Source: Candidatus Kerfeldbacteria bacterium (lineage in GTDB: Bacteria; Patescibacteriota; Patescibacteriia; SBBC01; JACPUP01). Taken from it: 8,073 nucleotides of DNA. The position numbers were made by a program, and so were the translations under genes. Below, piece after piece: positions 1 to 4,375 of the stretch. The stretch lies in the NCBI GenBank assembly GCA_016192205.1, contig JACPUP010000040.1, positions 1 through 8,073 on the forward strand, in the 5' to 3' direction. The stretch's first letter is position 1. Each line of letters starts with the position of its first letter. The notes under the pieces are model-generated. The model made no database searches, was not told the origin of the DNA, and was given only the letters and a program-made list of their open reading frames with translations.

Positions 1-126
1 ATCATCGGCACAGAAAAGGAAACGTTCGGGATGATTATCGAGTCCGAAGACTTCTACCAAACACAAAAGAACCTTTTCGAGGTTCTCTGGGACGTTTCCC
101 GGATCGGAAAGCGGGTTGATGAGTAA
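1..126 (+). CDS. 3' end of a gene, possibly TrmB-like transcriptional regulator
   Basis: Reading frame 1 is open from the window edge to a TAA at 124-126, giving the last 41 residues of a protein whose start lies outside the window. The visible tail contains FGMIIES and, further on, NLFEVLWDVS. From memory this resembles the C-terminal end of TrmB-type regulators with a PLD-like effector domain that are common in Patescibacteria (FGIxIES followed by an FExLW helix); this is a family impression, not a proven match. Codon use is less G/C-biased at third positions than in the genes to the right. The stop codon abuts the A-tract and hairpin at 125-163, so the gene converges with the small minus-strand gene at 243-452. 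An unrelated protein with a similar amphipathic tail cannot be excluded. Confidence 0.7.
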   Translation: MIGTEKETFGMIIESEDFYQTQKNLFEVLWDVSRIGKRVDE

Positions 127-163
127 AAAAACGGGCCGTCCCTGGCAGAGCCAGGTCGGCCCG
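125..163 (-). terminator. Intrinsic terminator reading on the minus strand
   Basis: Positions 132-138 (CGGGCCG) pair with 157-163 (CGGCCCG), and 141-146 (CCTGGC) pair with 150-155 (GCCAGG) around a three-base loop. There is a small bulge between the two stems. Seven A residues at 125-131 precede the hairpin on the + strand, so on the minus strand the hairpin is followed by seven T residues, as in a rho-independent terminator. On the + strand no T-tract follows, so it is not a good terminator for the upstream + gene. It lies 80 bases beyond the stop of the minus-strand gene at 243-452, which supports that gene being transcribed. Confidence 0.7.
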
Positions 164-242
164 AACCTGTCGGTGTGCTGTTTCGTCAACCCGGATTGAA
201 GTGCCTCATGACCCCCTCCTTACCGAGAGCTCACGCGCCGCG

Positions 243-452
243 CTAGTTGCGCGAGACGCGGTTGCCGTTGGCGATGTTGACGTTGAGCGCGGCGCGCACG
301 GCCGTCCAGAACTGCGACTGCTTCGTCGTGTTCAGGAGCGCGTGCACGCCTTCGCAGTCCTCCGTTCGGTCGCTCGAGCCCTCGCAGTCGAGCTGGTTGG
401 TCGTCACGTTGAGGGCGACTGGCTGTTCCCGAGCGAAAAAAACAACAAACAA
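243..452 (-). CDS. Small two-cysteine hypothetical protein
   Basis: I do not recognise this protein. The frame gives 69 residues from a TTG at 452-450 to a TAG at 245-243. The evidence for coding is codon use: in the last 60 codons nearly every third base is G or C (exceptions CCA, CGA and GAA), as in rmuC and the atp genes, and only this frame shows it. A properly oriented terminator follows at 163-125. The first residues are hydrophobic (FVVFFA), like a short or partly missing signal or anchor segment. Two cysteines then lie in a DCEG...DCEG pattern, and the C-terminal half looks helical (FWTAVRAALNVN). No ATG or GTG lies in frame before the stop upstream at 566-564, so the start is uncertain. 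The TTG has an AGGG eight bases before it. A run of seven T on the coding strand (442-436) near the N-terminus could hide a frameshift, and a GTG in another frame just upstream would then give a longer hydrophobic leader. It may be a small secreted or membrane-anchored protein, or a remnant of a longer gene. Confidence 0.5.
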   Translation of the reverse strand: MFVVFFAREQPVALNVTTNQLDCEGSSDRTEDCEGVHALLNTTKQSQFWTAVRAALNVNIANGNRVSRN

Positions 453-485
453 ACCGACAACCCTGCCACGGCGGCGGAGGAGTGA

Positions 486-505
486 ATCCCGCCATCTGGC
501 GGGAT
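486..505. repeat. Perfect palindromic hairpin
   Basis: ATCCCGCCA at 486-494 is the exact reverse complement of TGGCGGGAT at 497-505, with two bases between. It lies just upstream of the small minus-strand gene, and no T-tract follows on either strand, so it does not look like a terminator. About 12 bases further, at 517-528, is a second near-palindrome (CCTGCCGGTAGG). These look like dispersed intergenic palindromes rather than a gene-specific operator, but copy number cannot be seen from one window. Confidence 0.6.
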
Positions 506-566
506 GAACTCCGCAGCCTGCCGGTAGGACTTTCGCAGTGGACTGAAGGGTTAGGGTACGGGCCTA

Positions 567-602
567 GGGGAAGGGTGCGTGTATTGTCCAGCACCCTTCC
601 CC
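567..602. repeat. Inverted repeat with 12-base perfect arms
   Basis: GGGGAAGGGTGC at 567-578 is exactly complementary to GCACCCTTCCCC at 591-602. The 12-base loop lies at 579-590. Pairing can extend outward by A566-T603 and, after a wobble, C564-G605. Neither strand has a T-tract beyond the stem, so it is not a standard intrinsic terminator. It lies between the divergent starts of the small minus-strand gene and rmuC. It could be a structured leader, an operator or a copy of a repeat family; the sequence alone does not decide. Confidence 0.6.
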
Positions 603-614
603 TGGCCAAAGACC

Positions 615-637
615 CGCCAACGCAGTTGGCGAACTGC
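615..637 (+). other. Two mutually exclusive short hairpins before rmuC
   Basis: CGCCAAC at 615-621 can pair with GTTGGCG at 625-631. GCAGTT at 622-627 can instead pair with AACTGC at 632-637. The two stems share bases 622-631, so only one can form at a time. They lie about 60 bases upstream of rmuC. This could act as a small leader switch, but overlapping short stems also arise by chance in GC-rich DNA. I saw no tRNA, rRNA or recognisable riboswitch in the gene-free stretch 453-696. Confidence 0.3.
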
Positions 638-696
638 AAAGCCTCGGCAGGGCATTGTGCCTCGCCCCACATACCTGAAAGGTGTAAACTTTGCTC

Positions 697-1728
697 ATGA
701 GTATTGAGGCGATTGTCATTACAGCAGTGGTGGTTCTGGGCTTCATTGTCCTAGCCCTGCTAGTTTCCCGCAGGGGCAAATCAACGGATTCTGACGGCTT
801 GCTGTTGCTCAAAAAAGACCTTGAAAAAGTCCGCGAGGGCCTCGAGCGCCAAACGAGCGAGATGAGCCGGACCATCCAGGGCCAGTTCGGCGAGAGCGCG
901 AAAATCATCAAGGACGTGACCGAGCGTTTAACCAAACTCGACGAGACCAACCGCCAAGTGCTCGACTTTTCGCAGCAGCTGCAAAACCTGCAGGACATCC
1001 TCAAAAACCCCAAGCAGCGCGGCGTGCTCGGCGAGTACTACCTCGAGTCGGTCATGAAGAACGTGCTGCCGCCGGGTACGTACAAAATGCAGCACAAGTT
1101 CAAAGACGGCGAGATCGTGGACGCCATCATCAACGTGAAAGACAAGCTCATCCCGGTTGACTCGAAATTTTCGCTCGAAAACTACAACCGTTTGCTCGAG
1201 ACGCGCGACCCAGACCGGCGCGCCGAAATCGAGAAGGCGTTCAAGCAGGACTTGAAGTTCCGCATTGACGAGACGGCCAAGTATGTCCGGCCCGACGAGG
1301 GGACCATGGACTTCGCGTTCATGTTCATCCCCTCTGAGGCCATCTACTACGATTTGCTCGTGAACAAAGTCGGGGACGTGAAGGTGGCCACGCAGGACCT
1401 CATCGAGTACGCGTTCCGCGAGAAGCGCGTGCTCATCGTGTCGCCCACGACGTTCCTCGCCTACCTCCAGACCGTGCTGCAGGGTTTGCGCGCCTTGCAG
1501 ATCGAGCAGTCGGCGCTTGAAATCCGCAAGCGGGTCGAGCAGCTGGCCAAGCATCTGGGCAGCTACGACACATACATGCAGAAGCTCGGCAACAACCTGG
1601 GCACGACCGTGAGCATGTACAACGCGGCCTACAAAGAGTTCAAGAAAGTGGACAAGGACGTCGTCAAAATCGCCGAGGTCGAATCCAAAATCGAACCGCT
1701 GGAATTAGAAAAACCCCAGCGGGAGTAG
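697..1728 (+). CDS. rmuC: RmuC family DNA recombination protein
   Basis: This 343-residue protein belongs to the RmuC family, which limits rearrangement at inverted repeats and is thought to have a nuclease-like fold. Residues 5-23 are a hydrophobic anchor followed by SRRGK, so the body should lie in the cytoplasm. Residues 35-105 are charged and heptad-like, fitting a coiled coil. The conserved core follows: RGVLGEYYLESVM (108-120), IVDAIINV (140-147), PVDSKFSLENYN (153-164) and FMFIPSEAIYYDLL (208-221), then VSPTTFLAYLQTV. D142 and the D155-x-K157 pair fit a PD-(D/E)XK-like site. It is shorter than the roughly 475-residue E. coli protein, mainly in the coiled coil and C-terminus. The ATG at 697 is chosen; a TTG at 691 in the same frame is better spaced from AAAGG at 678-682 and would add two residues. 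TAAACT at 685-690 lies six bases before the ATG, so a leaderless transcript is also possible. Family certain; start uncertain. Confidence 0.93.
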   Translation: MSIEAIVITAVVVLGFIVLALLVSRRGKSTDSDGLLLLKKDLEKVREGLERQTSEMSRTIQGQFGESAKIIKDVTERLTKLDETNRQVLDFSQQLQNLQDILKNPKQRGVLGEYYLESVMKNVLPPGTYKMQHKFKDGEIVDAIINVKDKLIPVDSKFSLENYNRLLETRDPDRRAEIEKAFKQDLKFRIDETAKYVRPDEGTMDFAFMFIPSEAIYYDLLVNKVGDVKVATQDLIEYAFREKRVLIVSPTTFLAYLQTVLQGLRALQIEQSALEIRKRVEQLAKHLGSYDTYMQKLGNNLGTTVSMYNAAYKEFKKVDKDVVKIAEVESKIEPLELEKPQRE

Positions 1729-1742
1729 CGGGAGTAGCGGGA
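1718..1742 (+). repeat. 9-base tandem repeat across the rmuC stop codon
   Basis: The unit AGCGGGAGT occurs at 1718-1726 and 1727-1735, with a partial third copy (AGCGGGA) at 1736-1742. It supplies the last codons and the TAG stop of rmuC. Slippage here by one unit would keep the same stop, because the first unit already contains it. Confidence 0.75.
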
Positions 1743-1751
1743 TTGCGTGTT

Positions 1752-1826
1752 CGTAGATCGTAGTCGTAGCACTTGGATACCATCTTTACCAATCTACGTT
1801 CTACGAACTACGCCTTACGTTCTTAC
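1752..1826. repeat. Heptad-period inverted repeat, CGTAG/CTACG core
   Basis: The left arm has CGTAG at 1752-1756, 1759-1763 and 1765-1769. The right arm has CTACG at 1794-1798, 1801-1805 and 1808-1812, then degenerate units TTACG at 1815-1819 and CTTAC at 1822-1826. On the right, units start exactly every 7 bases (five-base core plus two variable bases); on the left, one base is missing from one spacer. The two arms can pair core to core, and TTGG (1773-1776) with CCAA (1789-1792) extends the stem inward around a 12-base loop. It lies downstream of rmuC, has no T-tract, and shares its design with the element at 6791-6870. Confidence 0.7.
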
Positions 1827-1921
1827 AAGGAAGCACCGGTCGCGCGACGATCCAAAAGTTCTCTGATCGGATCATCCGGGGCCGGCTGCCCGAACCACGC
1901 CTCGCCTCCGCGTCTCCTTGG

Positions 1922-1951
1922 CGGTTCCGGCGCTCTCGCTGGAGCCGTTTT
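1922..1951 (+). terminator. Probable intrinsic terminator after rmuC
   Basis: Positions 1922-1932 (CGGTTCCGGCG) pair with 1937-1947 (CGCTGGAGCCG) around a CTCT loop. This gives 11 pairs, two of them G-T wobbles. Four T residues at 1948-1951 follow directly. It lies about 190 bases past the rmuC stop and before the likely atp promoter, so it would insulate the two units. The short T-tract and the distance lower confidence. Confidence 0.5.
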
Positions 1952-2005
1952 CCTGCTGGGAGGTCAAAACCCCATATTTATTACTCGACTAGAAAAGGCA
2001 GGGGA

Positions 2006-2034
2006 TTGACTTTTTCGAAAGGTGTTCATACGCT
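2006..2034 (+). promoter_or_regulatory. Candidate sigma70-type promoter for the atp operon
   Basis: TTGACT at 2006-2011 differs by one base from the -35 consensus. After 17 bases TACGCT at 2029-2034 keeps the T, A and final T of the -10 consensus. Transcription would start near 2041, leaving about 60 bases of leader before the ATG at 2104. A weaker second pair lies closer in: TTGCTA at 2057-2062 and TGTACT at 2080-2085, also 17 apart. The stretch 1743-2103 otherwise holds no gene that I can support. Confidence 0.45.
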
Positions 2035-2103
2035 TGAGCCGAAGAATTGTGTCCGCTTGCTAAATAGGCATGACTTGGTTGTACTTACATTTCCTAGCGC
2101 CGT

Positions 2104-2400
2104 ATGGCAAAATTTGATCGCCAGCAAAACAGTTTCTGGCTTGCGGTGAGCTTTGCCTGGCAGCTCGGCTACACTGTCGCCATCCCGCTCGTGCTCCTCA
2201 CCCTGGGCGGCCGCCTGCTCGACCAACGGTTCGACACCCACCCGTGGTTCCTGATCACCGGGGTCGTGCTGTCCATCGTCGTTTCGACGATCGCGCTCAT
2301 CCGCAAAGCCTCGTCACTCATTTCGCAGATTAACCAGATTAACCGACAGACTCCGAAGCCCCCCGGCACACCGTCCCATGGAAATCTCCCTCGCAGCTGA
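2104..2400 (+). CDS. AtpZ/AtpI family ATP synthase accessory protein
   Basis: A 98-residue protein with two membrane segments, at about residues 12-34 and 48-66. Between them lies the family signature: LGGRLLDQRFDTHPWFLITGV, with the glycine pair, LD and the T-x-PW-F-L-I-x-G stretch. Members of this family are encoded just ahead of atpB; they are proposed to help c-ring assembly or to move Mg2+/Ca2+, and the exact role is unsettled. The tail after residue 67 is polar and proline-containing. The gene is first in the operon, and its last 23 bases overlap atpB in another frame, which suggests coupled translation. No Shine-Dalgarno sequence is visible before the ATG. The small size fits the AtpZ-type better than the longer proteobacterial AtpI, so no symbol is assigned. 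Confidence 0.85.
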   Translation: MAKFDRQQNSFWLAVSFAWQLGYTVAIPLVLLTLGGRLLDQRFDTHPWFLITGVVLSIVVSTIALIRKASSLISQINQINRQTPKPPGTPSHGNLPRS

Positions 2401-3127
2401 AACCGTTTTCCGCATCGGCTCGTTCCCGGTGACGAACACCCTGATCGCGTCCGTCTTCACGGCGCTGGTCATCGGCCTGCTTGCGTTTGCGCTGGGGCGC
2501 CGGAAGCCGTCGCTCAAACCACGCGGATTTCAAAACCTCATGGAGGGGATTGTTGCGTGGTTGCTGGGGCTCATGGACGGCATCACGGGCAACCGGCAGC
2601 TGACGAAGAAGATGTTCCCGTTCGTTACCACGATTTTTTTGTTCGTCGTCATCTCCAACTGGATCGGTATTTTTCCGGGGTTTGGCACCATCGGCATCCG
2701 CGAGGTGCACCAGGGCGAAGAGGTGCTCGTGCCCTTCTTCCGGTCGGTGAACGCCGATTTGAATTTCACCCTCGCGCTCGCAATCGTTTCGGTGGTGGCG
2801 ACGAACGTCCTGGGGATTGTCGTGTTGGGCGCGTTCAAGTTTGCGGGTAAGTTCTTCGTCAATCCGTTCAAGAATCCGATCGGTGCCTTCGTCGGACTCC
2901 TCGAGCTCATCGGCGAGCTGGCCAAGCTCCTGTCGTTCTCCTTCCGGTTGTTCGGCAACATCTTCGCTGGCGAGGTCTTACTCGTCGTGATTGCGTCGCT
3001 CATCCCGTATGTGGCGCCGCTCCCGTTCTATTTCCTCGAAATCTTTGTCGGATTCATCCAAGCCTTCGTCTTCGCCGTGTTGACCCTCGTGTTTATGCGG
3101 GTCGCCACCGTCGAGGCCGAACACTAA
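2378..3127 (+). CDS. atpB: F1Fo ATP synthase subunit a
   Basis: A 249-residue, multi-spanning membrane protein that forms the ion half-channels next to the c-ring. Visible signatures are NWIGIFPGFG (94-103), ADLNFTLALAI (126-136) and, in the key helix, FSFRLFGNIFAGEVL (187-201). R190 corresponds to the essential arginine (R210 in E. coli). The last helix has FVGFIQAFVFAVLTLVFM (223-240), with Q228 in the place of the conserved E. coli Q252. Length is within the family's range. The ATG lies inside the preceding accessory gene, and no ribosome binding site is seen, so initiation probably depends on translation of that gene. The next gene begins 57 bases later. The acidic ending VEAEH is typical of the cytoplasmic or external tail and shows no truncation. 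Confidence 0.97.
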   Translation: MEISLAAETVFRIGSFPVTNTLIASVFTALVIGLLAFALGRRKPSLKPRGFQNLMEGIVAWLLGLMDGITGNRQLTKKMFPFVTTIFLFVVISNWIGIFPGFGTIGIREVHQGEEVLVPFFRSVNADLNFTLALAIVSVVATNVLGIVVLGAFKFAGKFFVNPFKNPIGAFVGLLELIGELAKLLSFSFRLFGNIFAGEVLLVVIASLIPYVAPLPFYFLEIFVGFIQAFVFAVLTLVFMRVATVEAEH

Positions 3128-3173
3128 TCTTCATTTATTCGTAACGTCTCGCTCGGCGGCTGCCGGGGTGACG

Positions 3174-3179
3174 AAAGGA
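3174..3179 (+). promoter_or_regulatory. Strong ribosome binding site of atpE
   Basis: AAAGGA lies five bases before the atpE ATG, within a 57-base leader whose upstream part is A/T-rich (3128-3145). It is the clearest Shine-Dalgarno site in the operon; most neighbouring atp starts have none. The c subunit is needed in many copies per enzyme, so a stronger start here makes sense. Confidence 0.7.
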
Positions 3180-3184
3180 ACACT

Positions 3185-3412
3185 ATGGACGCAGAAGCAC
3201 TGAAAGTTCTCGCCGCCGCCATCGCGATTGGCGTGGGCGGGTTTGGTCCCGCGCTCGCCATCGGCTTGCTTGCCGCCAAGGCCATGGAGGCTATTGGGCG
3301 CAACCCCGAGGCGGCCGGCAAGATCCAGGTTCCGATGCTGATTGCCATCGCCTTTGCCGAGGCAATCGCCATCTACGCCCTGGTCGTCGCGCTCATCATT
3401 AAGTTCGTGTAA
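3185..3412 (+). CDS. atpE: F1Fo ATP synthase subunit c
   Basis: A 75-residue hairpin of two membrane helices joined by the polar loop GRNPEA (38-43); many copies form the rotor ring. E59, in AFAEAIAIYALVVAL, is the ion-binding carboxylate. Compared with sodium-type c subunits (Q32 and E65-S66 in Ilyobacter), the Q position is I26 and the residue after the glutamate is A60, so the ring should carry protons. The helix-1 packing stretch is G19-x-G21-P-A23-L-A25-I-G27: two of the usual glycines are alanine. Such changes influence ring size in some alkaliphilic Bacillus enzymes; their effect here is inferred only. No signal peptide or extension is present, and length is typical. Gaps of 57 and 36 bases separate it from atpB and atpF. 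Confidence 0.97.
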   Translation: MDAEALKVLAAAIAIGVGGFGPALAIGLLAAKAMEAIGRNPEAAGKIQVPMLIAIAFAEAIAIYALVVALIIKFV

Positions 3413-3448
3413 ACGACGGACAACCGTCAACACGTAGCTCACAACCGT

Positions 3449-3976
3449 ATGGGCGAACTCTTGCACGAACTCGGCATTGATTGGCGGCTACTCATCGCGT
3501 CGCTGGTCAATTTCGCGTTGCTGTTCTTCATCCTGAAGAAGTACGCATACAAGCCCATTCTCGGTATGCTCGAGAAGCGCGAAAAGATGGTCGCTGACAG
3601 CGTTGACCAGAGCCAGAAGATCGAGCAGGAGTTCCGCGCGCTCCAGGAACGCAAGGAGCAGGAGCTGCGCGGGGCGCGGGCCGAGGCCACGAAGATTATT
3701 GAGGAAGCCGCGCGCAAGGCCGATGAGCTCAAGCACGAGTTGGTGCGAGACGCCAAGGCCGAGGCCAAGAAGCTCGTGGCGCAGACGAAAGCCGAGTTAG
3801 TGGCCGAGCGCGAGGCCTTGAAGGCCAGCGTCCGGGACGAAGTGGCCGACTTGGTCGTGGACGCCACCGAGAAGGTGCTCGGCGAGAAGCTCACAGCGGC
3901 GGCTGACCGGAAGCTCGTTGAGCGATCGCTTTCCAGCGTGGAGACCCTGCCTGCCGGCCGGCAGGAACGCGTGTGA
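3449..3976 (+). CDS. atpF: F1Fo ATP synthase subunit b
   Basis: A 175-residue protein, slightly longer than the usual 155-170. One membrane helix (about 12-29) is followed by KKYAYKPILGMLEKREKMV and then a long, charged, alanine-rich helix to about residue 160. This fits the peripheral stalk that dimerises and holds the F1 head by way of delta. Only one b gene is present, so a homodimer is expected. The last codons, giving LPAGRQERV (167-175), are not typical of b: residues 168-172 are encoded by the 16-base palindrome at 3950-3965, which looks like an inserted repeat. The ATG has no clear Shine-Dalgarno site. The stop overlaps the atpH start by four bases (GTGA), so the two are translationally coupled. 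Confidence 0.95.
   Translation: MGELLHELGIDWRLLIASLVNFALLFFILKKYAYKPILGMLEKREKMVADSVDQSQKIEQEFRALQERKEQELRGARAEATKIIEEAARKADELKHELVRDAKAEAKKLVAQTKAELVAEREALKASVRDEVADLVVDATEKVLGEKLTAAADRKLVERSLSSVETLPAGRQERV
3950..3965. repeat. Palindrome inside atpF that supplies the atpH ribosome binding site
   Basis: CCTGCCGGCCGGCAGG is its own reverse complement. It encodes P168 to Q172 of subunit b plus one base. Its right arm ends in AGG and continues as AGGA at 3963-3966, six bases before the atpH GTG at 3973, a good Shine-Dalgarno distance. As RNA it could fold with six pairs around GGCC and hide that site until ribosomes on atpF open it. I recall in-frame LPAGRQ-type tails from similar palindromes in Patescibacteria proteins, but could not verify this. 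A related near-palindrome is at 517-528. Confidence 0.65.
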
Positions 3977-4368
3977 CGCGACGCTCCGCCCGCCAGTACG
4001 CCGACGCGCTGCTCAACCTGTTGGATGGAGCGCCACCCGGCGATCACCCGGCACGCATCCGCGGGTTCCTCCGTGAGTTGCAGCGCCGACGCCACCTCAA
4101 GCTGCTGCCGCGCATCCTCGATCGGATCGAGACGCAGCGACTCGAGGCGACGAGCCAGGTTCGCGTCCGCGCCCGATCCGCCCGGCCGCTGCCGTCGGGG
4201 TTCGGCGACCGGCTGGGTCGACGCCTCAAGCGACAGGTGCTGCTTGAAACCGAGATGGATCCGGCCCTGGTCGGCGGGATCCAACTCCGCGTCGGTGAGC
4301 GACTGTACGATGCCAGCGTGCCGTCGCTGCTGGCAGCGCTCCGCCATCAGCTTTCAGCCCACGGCTAA
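3973..4368 (+). CDS. atpH: F1Fo ATP synthase subunit delta, short form
   Basis: A 131-residue protein, against about 175-180 in most bacteria. The N-terminus (ARQYADALLNLLDG, 6-19) matches the opening helix of the delta/OSCP bundle that grips the top of alpha. The C-terminus carries the family signature DPALVGGIQLRVGERLYDAS (96-115), followed by LLAALRHQL. The missing residues, roughly 45, must come from the middle of the helical bundle. The protein is very rich in arginine and has only two lysines, unlike the lysine-rich b subunit beside it. The GTG start overlaps the atpF stop as GTGA, with AGGA six bases upstream. Delta joins the b stalk to the F1 head. Identification rests on the C-terminal motif and operon position. 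No stop or frame break is seen, so this is a short but intact gene. Confidence 0.88.
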   Translation: MTRRSARQYADALLNLLDGAPPGDHPARIRGFLRELQRRRHLKLLPRILDRIETQRLEATSQVRVRARSARPLPSGFGDRLGRRLKRQVLLETEMDPALVGGIQLRVGERLYDASVPSLLAALRHQLSAHG

Positions 4369-4375
4369 CACGACT

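Noticed and set aside
201..485. + strand frames opposite the small minus-strand gene
   Set aside because: Their codon pattern is the mirror of the minus-strand frame, which has the G/C third-base signature and its own terminator.
220..672. 150-codon minus-strand frame overlapping the small gene in another frame
   Set aside because: It runs through three hairpins, lacks the third-base bias, and is rich in P, R and Q.
928..1554. 208-codon minus-strand frame opposite rmuC
   Set aside because: A shadow of rmuC codon bias; rmuC motifs on the + strand are clear.
1752..1826. CRISPR array
   Set aside because: Units are only 7 bases, there are no unique spacers of 25-40 bases, and the arms are inverted rather than direct repeats.
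1773..2009. 78-codon + strand frame between rmuC and the atp operon
   Set aside because: It begins at a TTG inside the heptad repeat hairpin, runs through the probable terminator, lacks the G/C third-base pattern and has no ribosome binding site.
3420..3448. 8-base direct repeat ACAACCGT before atpF
   Set aside because: Seen at 3420-3427 and 3441-3448, but it is too short to support any element or function.
4025..4375. N-terminal extension of atpA by 117 codons
   Set aside because: It overlaps atpH out of frame and has no alpha-like sequence. The ATG at 4376 gives the usual alpha N-terminus.
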